A stretch of DNA of 64,000 nucleotides from Sordaria brevicollis (lineage: Eukaryota; Ascomycota; Sordariomycetes; Sordariales; Sordariaceae). The position numbers and the translations under genes are program-made. A model generated the notes under the pieces. The model was given only the letters and a program-made list of their open reading frames with translations, did no database searches and was not told the origin of the DNA. How positions within the stretch are numbered: the stretch's first letter is position 1; each line of letters opens with the position of its first letter. The stretch covers positions 5,704,001 to 5,768,000 of the forward strand of contig JAUTDP010000001.1 of the NCBI GenBank assembly GCA_033439795.1, in the 5' to 3' direction. This document shows positions 48,808-61,300 of this stretch, one piece after another.

Positions 48808-50491
48808 TACGTCTTTGCAAGGAGAGCTGTCGTTTCGGGCGTGTTCATTTTATTTGGGAGCTCAAGGCCATGGGCATTGTTCGGTGTCAAGTCATGTACC
48901 AAGCTGGAAGAACCCGCCATCACACGATTGGAGGGGGGAAGAAGGAAGTGGAAAGGAGCAGGTACAGGTATAAAAGGCTGATCAAGGGCTTGTTTGCCGC
49001 GCCAGTCTTATATATGTTGAAATCAGGACAAGAAAGACGATGGATAAGGACATGATTTGGGGTTTACGGGCAAACAGGCGGCAGAAGAAGGCGGCAGCAC
49101 AACAGACAGACAGCACACACAACTTTGGCACATAGGTCTCAGGGACTTTACCACCACCACTTTTAGAAGAGTTTTTAACGGCGTCATGATTCCATTCCAG
49201 TTTGTTTTTCTCTTAAGCCCGGCCTGAACATCCATCAACCCAGAAAGAGGAAAAGTTTATGTTGTTTAGCAAAAGGTTAGGTTGGCTTCGATTGTTAATA
49301 TATCTTTGAACTTGTTTGTTCTTCTTTTACTTCTTTGGTATGGATGATTTCATCATGGGGTTAGTTGGTTGTTGGACCACGTTTATTACAAGACGGATTT
49401 GGTAGTACGAAAGGAAAGACAAGTTGCTGGATTCGCATGATGTTAGACAGCCTTAATGAAACTCAGTTGTAATACCATGGCTGCCATGGCAATACATTTG
49501 CAAGTGATCATTCCTTGGTGTTCAAGGCAAGCCGTGAGAAAGATGCAATGGCTAGAAACTTTGTCACTTTGCTGCTTCAGAAAGCGTTAGGGATAGTACG
49601 ATCATGAAGAGAACTCCAACGAAAAAAGACCTTTATGAAAAACACCATAACGTAATAATATTCGTACTCAAGGCACACTCCCACAAGGGAGGGACAAGTC
49701 CAGAAGAGAACTTGAAGGCCATATCGTTGTACTTACCTTGTTTTCGTGTCTACTGCAATCAACCACTCACCCCAATCTCCCTCCTCCTCTACAACGCCCA
49801 TGGTGTCATTAATGGAATAATGCAATAGCAAAGGTGATGTTGGTCTATTTACAATGTTCATAATTCATGGACCCTCAATCGCGACTACCTCTGCTCTTTG
49901 ATGATGTACCAAGGGCGATAGCGTATTAGTGATAGGAATTTGCTTCACGGAAAGCATTATGCTTCCGAGAAGAAAGCGTAATGCGATTCAGGCTTGTCGG
50001 TCAGCTTCCTTTCTCGTCTTGTTCTTGGGCTTCATGGAGTCCTCGACTAGCGAGGTATCGTGGAGTCACGAGATGGTGGTTCCCTAAGTGTCTTTGTGAG
50101 CAGCAGAATACAGAAGAAGATCTGTTTCCCCGTAGAAGTCATTCATGATGGTTCCATAGTATGTTTATTGAGCGACTAGCATGCCCAGAACTCATGTTGT
50201 TAGATCTGGCAGCATGATGGACAAGAAGACTTGACTGAGACAGCCCGAGATATGTATTGTGCCGTTTCATTTTCATAATAGCCATTTGTGCAAAGAAAAG
50301 CCCTGATATGATTTGACGCATCCTTTAAAAATCCCTAAACGCCGTTTTGAAAGACTCATGCGACCAAGAACAGCAAAAGGAAAAGATAACGATCCATATG
50401 AGCCCCATGGTAACCGGTTTTCCTTCCACCTGTCGCCCAAGCCAAAGTCAAAGAGCAGAAAGGCTTGCTAGGCAAGCGGGTGCGAACGCGC
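48808..50491. other. Convergent intergenic region (rts1 / rpb11)
   Basis: About 1.7 kb between two gene ends. Only short frames; no domains, tRNA or repeat recognised. Confidence 0.45.
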
Positions 50492-51919
50492 TTAGTAGGC
50501 ACCGTTCGCACCGCCGCCCTGCTCGCCTTGGTCGGCGTACTGGCGGAGCGCAAGCTCCTTCTGGAACTCACGGCCCAACTGGCCGTACATGGCCACCAAC
50601 TGCTTGCAGGCGGACACAAGGGCCTCGCGGGGCGTGATGGTTCCATCCGTCTGGATGCGGATAAAAAGCTCAGGCACATTAGGGTGAGCGACTGGTTAAG
50701 CAGTTAGTGACTGCAATGGTGATCGAGTCGGTCAAGGAGGAGTGGATTGCGTACTTTTATAGCCGGCCATCATGACATGAGGCGCCTGCTTCAAGTGCTC
50801 GGCGAGGAGGTTGCCGAGGGTATGGTCTTCCTTCAAGATCTTGAAGTCGGAAGTATTGGACATTCCTGAGCAGGGGTCAGTTTCTCGTCACTCCATGCTC
50901 ATATCATCATGTTTCACATACCGGTGAAGACCTTCTCCTCGATCTTCTTCTCTCCATCCTGGAGAAGGAAGAGCTCGAACCTATGAACAAGAATCCCTGT
51001 CAGTCATGTTGCCCTCAACGCCCAAAGTGAGACCAAGATGAGTTAAAGATGGCCGGACCGGTTAGGCTCGCTGTTCTGCTTGGGATTTGCGCCGACCATG
51101 CTGATTCTCCTAGTTCCAGGTGATGAAGACGGCATGGAAGATATCCGGTTGTGATGGGATATATATTGACTGGCCCGAATGTCTCGAACTTTGTTGATTG
51201 CTGGTGACAAAGTTCCTTTGCCGTGATGGACTGCTTGCTCTCTGGCCCTCCAAAGGTTGTGATGGTGATGGTAAAAGGTGGTGAAACAGTCAAAAGGTTG
51301 CGCTCCTTTTATACCATTGATAACGACCAGCCAAACTTCTCCAAACTTCAGACGAAGAAGGTGAATAAGTTTCCCACTCCCAAATTGCCCGGCCGCGCCC
51401 GCCTATCATCTTCCATTTGTGTCCATCACGCGGTCCATCGTGAGATCAGATGAAAGCCATTGCGTTTGCTTCCTGATACTTTTTTGGTGCTTGGCCTTGA
51501 TGCCTATTGTTTTTGGCAGTGAAAGCACAGGAAGCAAACGGATGGTTGTCTGGTGGAGGTGAATGGTGAATGGAAGGGGGTAAACCGCGAGCTGTGGAAA
51601 ACGGCTTTCGTGAGAGCGAAGGCGAACTGGGTGAGTGTCTGGTTGTCTGGGTCGGGTTTGTCCATTGCCGCATTGGGTTAAATGAGAGTTGCGTTTTCAG
51701 TCGACATGGACGGACTCGTGATGAAGGTCGACATTGTCGTTGTGTTTCTTTGCCGAGTTACCCCGTGAGGCAACAATCGAAATCCAGGTCGATGGTTTCC
51801 AGCATTTTGGTGAGGCGCGTCGTCCATACCGGAAGGTCCAGGAAGGGGTCCCGTTTCTCCATGGAGATAAAATGTCAAAAGAAAAAGCATCATGTAACTA
51901 ACCTGTCAGGGGCGTTCAT
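50492..51919 (-). CDS. rpb11: RNA polymerase II subunit Rpb11
   Basis: Exons 51919-51903, 50980-50922, 50865-50755 and 50691-50492 give 128 residues. Exon 1 supplies MNAPDR, which joins FELFLLQDGEKKIEEKVF; MNAPDRFELFLL is the same start as yeast Rpb11. Then comes ILKEDHTLGNLLAEHLKQAP (the HTLGN motif of alpha-like subunits), MMAGYKIAHPNVPELFIRIQ and a C-terminal helix that pairs with Rpb3. The subunit forms the Rpb3-Rpb11 heterodimer on which Pol II assembles. Intron 1 is 922 nt, roughly ten times its neighbours. Within it a second in-phase candidate first exon exists (see findings). The tail is Gly/Ala-rich (EQGGGANGAY). Confidence 0.95.
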
Positions 51920-53056
51920 TTTGACGACTGATTAAAGATATGAGAAGACGGGTAGTGATTCGGTGGTGATTAGACTGTTATCGTCGTCGTCGGCGTCTAC
52001 CGTATTTTCCTCTTGGTGGTGGTGATGGTGGTGGTGGTGGTGTTCTGAGCGAGTGGCCGAGCAAATGTTCGAAGTCGAGTCTGGTCGATTCTGGTGCAAG
52101 CAAGCTGGGGGCAATTTGGTGAGGAAGCCGGGTGGTGTTCTGGCTGTTTCTTTTATGGACCGGAATGGACGTGGATTTATTTTTTGATACCCAAAATTGG
52201 AGCGTGAATGGGGCAGACAGGTGAAGCTCCTCGTCGTTAAGGTTCTGATGATGAATCGACCGCGGCTGAAGGTTTCGACGTGAGTGAGGATGGTAAAAGG
52301 TTGACACAAACTTAACGAACGCACTTGATGCCGTCTTCAAGGTTGTCGAGGTTCAAGCGATCCACAGTGAGATGGAGGCGACGCTGTTCGAGCAATGAAC
52401 TCCGGATCGAGCTACATGTGGTCTGTGCGCTCAGGGCATTCTGCGCCATCCCGCTTTTGGATGACTCGAGCCGCATAGTGAAGGGTTAGGGTTTAGACTG
52501 CATTCACTCCATGTTGGGGAAGCAGACGACAGCATCATGTCAAGAGGAAGGAACCAACGATCAGAACCCCCAAGAGACGAGAATAACCGAGTTCATCCCA
52601 AAGAAAGTATCTCATTTCGTAGCTATGGTTTGAACAAATAAGGAAACGCTCCCACCACAATGCAAAACCAGACTCAAGCCACGCTTCTTGCCTAACAGAT
52701 TGCTCACTCCCAACCAGGTCTAGTTACCTGTATCGTGTAGTCCCATCTTTCCATCATCTAGGGTTTATAGCCAGTGTTCCCTTCTCTTGCTTCCATCATG
52801 TAGATCGTAAAAACCATCGTTGTTCCCCGTTCCATCCCAAATAACCACATAATCGTAACCGTTCAGAACCTTCAGGTCCTCTTTCTCGTGATAAAAACAC
52901 AGACCAAACGCAAAATAAATGTCTGTTTGTCTTGTCTTTCAACAACTCCATCTGAGCTCCCAACGTTTGTGTCTCGAAGGATGAATAGGAGCAAAGCGAC
53001 TCCATCCATCACCAGATTGTGAATGGAATTTATGCGTGCGTGCGTGCGTGCGTGCT
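51920..53056. other. Intergenic region (rpb11 upstream / transporter 3' side)
   Basis: About 1.1 kb. A GGT/GTG-rich microsatellite lies near 52014-52041, and tandem TGCG at 53033-53055 sits against the transporter stop. The minus-strand open frame at 51932-52324 owes its poly-His run to that microsatellite and shows no domain. Confidence 0.45.
53033..53055. repeat. (TGCG)n microsatellite at the transporter 3' end
   Basis: About five TGCG units ending a few bases before the transporter stop codon on the opposite strand. Confidence 0.8.
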
Positions 53057-55443
53057 TTACGGGTTCAATCCCTTAGCATCGCAGTAGCTAGGAGATCCAC
53101 CGCCCTCTCCGGCACTGGCCCAGCTCATGACAGTTAAGGTAGTGGTGTAGGCCATGGCGATGAAACCAAAGATGCAGAGGGCGATATCCGAAAACTTCCA
53201 GAGCTTGGTTCTGGCGACGCCCTTGTAGTGCAACATCGGCTGTGGCTAAGTTAGCATCAAATTGCATTTGTAGGGAAGGAGGAGGGACGTTGTAAACTTA
53301 CCGGATAGATATATACCAACGGGATACAAGCAAAGTTACCAACCAGTGCGACAAACTTGTCCAAGTTATCGGCACCCGCCCACGCAACCAGGGCGCAGAA
53401 AGCCACGACAAAGAAGCGGAACACGTTCTTCTGCCACTTGATATACGGGTTGTACTTTCCGCTCTTGGTGAAGAGCGCGTTCTCCGTGATCCTGATGGCA
53501 GGGAAGATCTGCAGCGGGGTTGAAAGCAGAATGGCGAGCGAGTAGAGGAACTGCACGCCGTTGACCAGCTTGTCGTCCTGGGGCAGGTTGAGGAGCACGA
53601 CCGTCTCGGTCTTGGAGCCGTAGGCGGCGTACGAGACGGCGCCCATGACGGTGAACAGGGTGGTGATGATGACCATGACGACAAACATGACCTTGGGGAA
53701 CTTCTCGGGGTTTCTCATGGACTCCTGGATGGGGATGATGAGACCGATACCTTCGAAGGTGAAGATGGCGGTGCCGATGAAGAGCGTCCAATCCTTCTGG
53801 TTGAACATGATGATGTCGGCCAGGCCGGAGGTGTTGAGCGTCAGGACGTCGTAGTAGAAGAGGTAGGCGAGCCCGATGACGATGAAGGCGTCAGCAATAA
53901 GCGCGGTAAAGCCCAGCTTGCCGATGTCGCGCAGCAGCGAGAAGGGCAGGAAGACGATCATTTGCATGATGATCAGCCATGATATCGAGATGTACGTCTT
54001 GCAATTAGTTACAGCGAGAATGAACGCCTGCAAGTTCTCCGACGTGAAGACGATGTAGGCAGCGACGAAACCGAGCTGACTGATGACGATGGAGAAGAGA
54101 ATCAGGTTTCTCATCCACTTGCCGTAGAGGATGCCACCAATGTCACCAAAGGAGCCTTCCACCTTTAGGCGAGTGGTGACAAGGAGGACGAAGCAGTAGT
54201 AGCTCAGAGCCGCCACAAAGAGTAGCACAGCGTTACTGAACACCATGCCACCGTTGAGGTAGGCTCTGGGGAGGAAGAGGACACCGGTACCGACGAAGGA
54301 CTTGAGGAGAAGCATGGCCGCGCTCATGGGGCTGTTTCGGCCGCTTCCACCACGCTCTTTCCTTCTCCTCTTACGTCGAGACGGGGTTAATAGCGTGCTG
54401 TCCTCCATGGGCTCATGATCCTCATCAGAGCCCTCGTCGCTCCACCACTCGCCCTCCTCGCTTCCGGACGTGAAGTATTCACCAGGCTTGAGCACCTCAT
54501 CGTCTTCCTCGAGCTCCTCACCGGCGAAATGTCCGTACAGAGAGAGGAATTCGAGGAAACTGGTGGTCAGTAACCTCGGTGGCGGCGCACTCTGACCCGC
54601 CCCATTTTCAGAGTCGTCAGGATGCGCCGAGTGGTCTCTCACATGTCTTCGCAGGTAATTGCGGCGGAAACCACCAGGGACTTTGATCGAGTTGATATCC
54701 AGAACCTCGTTTTCTGGTTCAGGCCTGGGGTAGCTGAAGGATTTGCTTCGCTTGGCCTTGTTGCGCTGTTCTATCTCCTCGGCCCACCTGTATATAGGGC
54801 GCGTGATATCACCGCCCTGCAACTGCAGACTCGAGAACTCGTCATCGTCTTCGGCAGGCTGCTTGCCCTTTGATCCCTCGCCGGCCTCATCTCCAGCACC
54901 GTCACCAGGTTGTACCAAATGTCTCTTGATGATCTCCGGGTCCTCGTATGGCCCAATGCCGTTGATACCCGTGGACGGTAGCCGCGATCTCGTCTCGAAG
55001 GAGCCGTAGTTCGTGGTGGGTGTCGCGGACCTTTGGAGCTGGGCAGCCGAGGGGGCAGGAGAAAGGGCACGCGCCGGAGGAGTGCCAAAGCGAGGTGGTG
55101 AGGCCCCGTATGTGTTGGACAAGGCAGCGGCTAGAGCAGAAACACCAGGGCCAGCCGAATGTGACCCAGCAGCACCGCCAGGAAGAGGTGATAGTTCCCC
55201 TTCGCCATCCCCGCCCTCTATCGGAATGGGCGTTCGAGCACCAGACGGTTGTGGTGGTGGTACGGGCGAAGCGAGGCGTGCAATGCTATCGGCGCGTGGT
55301 ATCGAGGTGCCGAACGAGCGGGCGCGAAAGGAGCTGGGACGAAAGGAGCCGGGGCGAAAAGAGCCACCGGGAGAGGAAGAGCGGCCGGGGATATTACCCG
55401 GGGCCGGTGAGTTCCTCCCCGAGTCTCTGCCCGAGGTTGACAT
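53057..55443 (-). CDS. Vacuolar-type amino-acid transporter (AVT3/4-like, Aa_trans family)
   Basis: Exons 55443-53302 and 53239-53057 give 774 residues. The first ~380 are hydrophilic, with a Ser/Pro/Gly/Arg start (tandem SFRPGSFRPSSF), acidic stretches (EELEEDDEV, EDHEPMED) and a basic cluster just before the membrane part (SRRKRRRKERGG). The transporter core starts at MSAAMLLLKSFVGTGVLFLP, the hallmark of the amino-acid/auxin permease family. It continues through ~11 membrane segments, including FIGTAIFTFEGIGLIIPIQE and ending FIAMAYTTTLTVMSW. Relatives Avt3/Avt4 export neutral amino acids from the vacuole; the long N-terminus also fits that branch. Substrate and membrane are inferred. The gene is divergent from the SLC12 gene across a 2.9-kb gap. 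Confidence 0.92.
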
Positions 55444-58366
55444 GATTTCGGTAGACGGTTCGTTGTTAGGCGGTGTCTGCTGTCTGTGATGAGGATGATG
55501 TAATCGTAGCCCAGACCCTCTCTCTCTAGAGCATATCGGGAGTGGAGATCTTGCTGGAGAGTAGTCTGATCCGAAGGCGTCTGTCCGTGGTGGTGTGTGT
55601 ATCGAGAGGTAAGGTCAAGGTTTGAGAGAAACTGGAGAGAGAGAGATAAAGATGGGAACCGGTCGTGTTTCAGACAGCCTCTCTCTTTTTTTTCTGGCGG
55701 TGGGAGGATGCCTGTTCTGCTGGTTGAAGGATGATGGCACGTAATAGCGAAGACTTGTACAGCAGTTCTTATTACCATAGACTAACGTGGGTTGTAGACT
55801 AGTTCTAGGTCGATCTTGGGGGGGTTGTCGCGCGTGTCCGAAACACTGCCGCAGGACTTTCTGTCGCTCTGCTCCGTCTACAGTTCAGTGCCAGCCAGCT
55901 GCCTATCTGGGAACTTTTGGGGCGAGATTGATAGATAATGAGTCAACTGGCCGCAGGTAAGCTAGTGGGTGGTACCTTATTGGGATGACAGTAAGGTCCG
56001 AGAATTACAGAGATAGGAAGAAGTGTAAAAAGGTGTAATATCAAGTCTTGACAATATCTTTTTAAGAATGCCCTTTCCCTTGTCCTTTTGACGTCAAGTC
56101 AAGCGACTTCTTTACCAAGACTGAAATGCGGAATCAAGAGACGGGTCCGTGTGACCTGTGCTGGCCGAGAGTACAAGGGGATTGGAGTCTTTGATTGGAG
56201 AATATCTTGGTCAAAGTGGGTACACTTGGGCCAACTGAGATAAGGAACCGCGGGAATCTGGCTTGTCTGATGAGTGCTGTGCGAATGAGAATGTGGCCTG
56301 GCGATAGGGGACAATTCTCACAAGGCACACGAGGAAGGCATGACCATTCATGACCATTCATGACCATTCATGACCACCATGACCCTCTGATTCCTCTGAA
56401 CCGGCCCCAACCTCATCGAACTGAAGCGATCGTGGCTGCCTCGTTGTTGCGCTGCAAACGCCGGTCGGGTGGGCCTTTTTTTGTTAAAGAGCGTCCTGCT
56501 GACACTGGACCAGGCACTTGAGGCACTGGGACGGGCAGGCGCCTGGATGATCCTGTTTGCTGGGGCAGATCCACTCTTTGGGACCCTGATCTCAGATGCC
56601 CTGTTGCCCTGGGCTTTGTTAAGGTTTAAGGGCCCCTGCTGTCCACCAAAGAGAGATCACGACTTCATGGAACTCTTCAACCTCTCACCCAAAAAATCTG
56701 GACAACGATACACACATGTAATGACGAACGGTCACGCTTCACAAATTCAGGGCTGACTCCCTCACACGTCCGATACCGTATCGGAATTCGGCATGAATAT
56801 GTCCTGTACTCGACAAAAGTTGGGAACACCGGAGCACCGGACAGCATGACATGACGGAGAATCACTTTAGCACTTGTGGTAGCTCATCCTTCTCCGCTAA
56901 CATGCCAGAAACCCCGCCGATATCCCCGGTGAATTATGCGCCGATATGTGTGGTGTTACGAATTGATGAGATTCCGTACAATGACCTCGGCTATTCTGGA
57001 AAGAAGTCGGATACATAGAAAGTGAGAAGTCTCTCTTATCAGCACCCGGAGATTTGTCATGAGATGAAGAATATTATATATACACTACTGTAGGTATCAT
57101 GAACACCACAGGGAAGCACAACAAAAGCTGAGGGAATCACCGTCTCAAACCTAGCCTCTCGGCCTCCAGACTTCTGGGCTGATGCAGCTCCACCGCACCC
57201 CCCCATAACCTCAACCATCAATGCCCTATTCTAGGCCCTTGCCGGCGATCCTGGCACCCTGTCCGGTGTCATTGGAGCGGGCCGGTAAAGGCGGGGGAGG
57301 GGGTCGGCAGCAACATTTGACCCTTCACTTGTTCACCGTTCGATCCCGTCCCCTCTCCTCGAGTCCTCCGCTTCCGCAGCCGGGACAGTTTTGAGTTTTG
57401 AGACGAACCATGGAGGCCGATAGAGGAGACAGCTTCTCCAATCATCAGGCCATGAATGGTTCATAACAAACCTCACTCATCCATGATATTGACTGGAGTA
57501 CCAAATGTTTCGGAATTTAAGCAGGTTTTCCCTGAAAAGGGCGGGGTTGATCCGTTGAACTCGTTTGGCTTCACTAAACTTGTACCATACTTATACGCCT
57601 CAAAGCTCGGTTCAGTTGCATTTCTTATTCGAGGTTGCTCCTTCTCATCCCGCTTTATGCTCATCTTTACCCCTTGAGTCTTTCCTTCCTGATTTGAACT
57701 ATTATCATTGGAGCACCATATCAGAGTTTAAGCCACCTCCACCTCTGGGCTCGGCCTGTACGACATCTTCATTGCTCGAGGTATCCCCTCACTGAGTGAC
57801 GCCTTCATACTAGACGAGTTGGGGGCTCCAAAGGGCAGACCTGAGACGCCATCACGTCGAGGCTCAATACTAGCGTTGAGGGACTATCCAGGGAGGGAAT
57901 AGCTTCTGTTTCGCCAGCAAATCACCACACAAAAGTCGCCCATCATACTTGGCCTTTAGCTTGGAACTTCCTTCACCACCACGGATCTCGAAAGAAAAGC
58001 ATCATCATCATGCTTGGGTACAGTACGTAGACGAAGCATAAACAACTTCTCTGCCACTGTCCTCCGTCGATAGTTTCCTCGAGTTACTCTAAAGCGACGT
58101 CTCCCACACCACCGACCGCCGATCTCTCCCCAAGGACACCACAATCCAAGGGATATATAGACACCACACAGTCTGAGACTGGGTAGAGCTGGCCTCTTAA
58201 TCATTTTCCTCCAGCATCCTGTTGGGTGCTTGACCCTAGAGCCGGTCTCACAGGGCTTCTCGACAACAAGCAACCGGCCTGTTCTTCAAGACAGCCACTT
58301 CTGCTGTGCAACATCAAGTCACCAATACCGGAACCCATATCTGAATAGAGACATGAGAGTCAAACC
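55444..58366. other. Large divergent intergenic region (transporter / SLC12)
   Basis: 2.9 kb, the longest gene-free stretch outside the transposon. It contains a short ATGACCATTC tandem repeat at ~56338-56380. Many short frames occur but none is convincing. No RNA gene recognised. Confidence 0.45.
56338..56380. repeat. 10-bp tandem repeat (ATGACCATTC)n
   Basis: Three perfect units followed by degenerate ATGACCACC/ATGACCC copies. Confidence 0.85.
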
Positions 58367-58370
58367 ATGA
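58353..58370 (+). promoter_or_regulatory. Five-codon upstream ORF overlapping the SLC12 start
   Basis: ATG AGA GTC AAA CCA TGA; its TGA overlaps the main start as ATGA (58367-58370). An in-frame ATG nine bases later has a stronger context (ACCATGG). Confidence 0.45.
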
Positions 58371-61300
58371 CAACCATGGATCACGAACATCAGAGCAAGA
58401 GGCATAAACTGGGCGTCGTCTCTGGCGTCTACATCCCAGTATGCCTCAATATTCTCAGTATCCTCATGTTTTTGAGGTTTGGCTCCATCTTGGGTCAGAT
58501 TGGTCTACTTGGCATGCTCGGTATGTCTGTTTTCGGACCCTACTTCGGTACCACATGAAGCCAATGACTGACATATATTCAGGACTTCTTTTCATTGCAT
58601 ACTCGGTTGATTTTGTCACTACACTGTCCCTCTCAGCCATTGCTTCCAATGGTGAAGTCAAGGGAGGAGGTGCCTACTACCTCATCTCCAGGTCCCTTGG
58701 CCCCGAGTTTGGAGGCTCTATCGGTATTCTGTTTTACCTGGCTCAGGTCCTGAACACCGCGCTCAACGTCGTCGGTCTTATCGACTGCCTGAGGCTGAAT
58801 CTGGGGCCCGTCATGCCCCAGGGGTATTGGTGGACCTACCTGTTCGAGACGGGAGCGTTGCTGGTATGCACTCTGCTATGCTTGGCTGGCAGCGCCATGT
58901 TTGCAAAGGCGAGCAATGCCTTGTTGGCCATCATGGTCATCTCCATCTTGAGTATTCCCATCTCGGCCCTCTTCTTGCCGTCGTTCAACGACCCGGTCAG
59001 TGGCATTGAGTTCACGGGCGTCAGTCTCTCAACTTTGCGGTCCAATTTGTGGCCGCATTTCGCAGGCGATGAGTTCAATGGAGCTGGCACCTTCAGAGAC
59101 CTCTTTGGTATCCTGTTCCCGGCAACTTCAGGTATCTTTGCTGGAGCGTCCATGTCGGGTGATTTGCGAAACCCCAGCAAGGACATTCCTCGCGGAACTT
59201 TGTGGGCCATGTTGTCAACTCTCATCTCATACATTATTGTCATCATCTCGCTGGCGTCGAGTACGACACACGGCACTTTTCTGCGAAACACCAATGTTAT
59301 CCAGGAGACGAATGTTTGGCCTCCTATCATTTTTGCCGGAGAGTTTGCAACATGCTTTTTCTCGGCTTTGATGGGAGTAATAGGCTCTGCCAAACTCATG
59401 CAGGCATTGGCCAGAGACAAGCTGGTTCCTGGTATCTCTGTCTTCGGGAAAGGCACCAAGAAGGCCGATGAACCCTTGCTCGCCATTTTCTTGACGTACA
59501 TTGTTGCTCAGTTCGCTATGTTCGCGAACTTGAACCAGATTGCCACCTTCATCTCGATGGGATACCAAATGACCTTCTTCGTCATGAATCTCGCTTGCTT
59601 TTTGCTCAAGATCGGGTCTGCTCCCAACTTCCGCCCAGGCTTCAAGTTCTTCAGCTGGCAGACTGCCTTCGCCGGCAGTGTACTTTCAGCAGCTGCCATG
59701 TTCTTCATCGACGAGACATATGCCACCACTGCCGTCTCGCTGCTCGTCACCCTATTCCTGCTTATTCACTATCTGAGTCCGCCCAAGCGATGGGGCGATG
59801 TGTCACAAAACCTGATCTACCACCAAGTCAGGAAATACCTCTTGAGGCTGAAACCCGAGCACATCAAATTCTGGCGACCGCAGATCATCCTGCTCATCAA
59901 CAATCCACGGAAGCAGACCCGTCTGATCCAGTTCTGCAACTCAATGAAAAAGGGAGGACTGTACATTCTCGGCCATGTCATCGTCACCGATGACTTTTCC
60001 GCGGGAGTGAACGAGGCAAAGCTCCAGCAAGCGGCCTGGTCAAAGTACATCTCGGAATTCTCGAGGATCAAAGCTTTTGTCCAGCTCACCATGTCACCCA
60101 CCATTACTTGGGGCGTGAGAAATCTGATCCTTTCGGCAGGTCTAGGTGGTATGCGGCCCAACATTGCCGTCATTGGCTTTTACAACCTGGACGACCTGCG
60201 TCGTACCCGGCCTACGCTGCGAATGTCCCACAAGGCGTTAACGTCGCCCGTTAAGGGATCGCAGGCTGAAACAAAACAGCCTGTGAGGACGAGGAAGAGA
60301 GGCGATACCTCGGCGCGACTTATGGAGGGGTTCTTGCCTACTGATGTGATTAGGACCGAGGAGATGATGTCGGTTACTGATTATCTGACCATTCTTGAGG
60401 ACTTGGCTCTGAGATATCGTCTGAACGTGGCGGTTGGTAAAGGGTTTGAGACCCTGGAGACGCCGCGAAAGGATGGGAGTAACACCAAGAAGTACATTGA
60501 TTTGTGGCCTATCCAGATGTCGGCGGAGCTGTCGGCGGATGGTAGAAATGTGTTGACTACCAACTTTGATACTTGTGAGTACTGTCACCAGCCATGTTGG
60601 AGACTGCGATTGCTAACATATACCATAACAGATACTCTCATCCTACAGCTAGGCTATATCCTCGACACTGTTCCCGCATGGAAGAAAGTATACCGAGTCC
60701 GTGTTCTTGTGTTCGTCGAATACGAAAGCGAAGTCGAGGAGGAAAGAGGCCGCGTCAAGGCTCTCCTCGAGAAACTAAGAATCGAAGCCGAGGTGCTTGT
60801 CTTCTGGCTGGCCTCTGGGGACCTCGGTACATATGAGGCTATCATTCACGGACGTTTCCGCGACCAAGAAACTGAGAAAGTGGTCAACGACTGCCTAGTG
60901 GAAGAGGAATGGTGGGAAGATCTACAAAAGATCCGAGGAGGAACCCATGAAGAGACCTCGCAACCGGATATGAGTTCCGTATTAAACATCGTCGAGTCAA
61001 CCTCGGGACGACCAGGGTTGTATAACCCACACAGCGAGTCCCCGGATCCGCGCGATAGGAGGCGCGCTAGCTGGGCGCCACTCGCCGCCGTTGATTTGCC
61101 CAAGAAGCCCACAGTCTCACAGCTGGTTAGGCTGGGTGTCAGCATGGGGATACACACTCAGAATTTGGCGGCGAATGTGCTGGACAGCTCATCTGATACG
61201 GACGTTGACGGCGGGAGCGACAGTGACAGCGACAGCAGCTCGTCTAGTGGGACGCTGGACGGAGACTTCAATGATACGTCACTTGTGGCGAACAACGGTG

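Noticed and set aside
51932..52324. Minus-strand frame with a nine-histidine run upstream of rpb11
   Set aside because: The histidines are produced by a GGT/GTG microsatellite; the frame starts without ATG support and has no domain.
52340..52372. GGTTCAAGCGATCC resembling a tRNA T-loop
   Set aside because: No matching acceptor or anticodon stems could be folded around it; no tRNA gene supported anywhere in the window.
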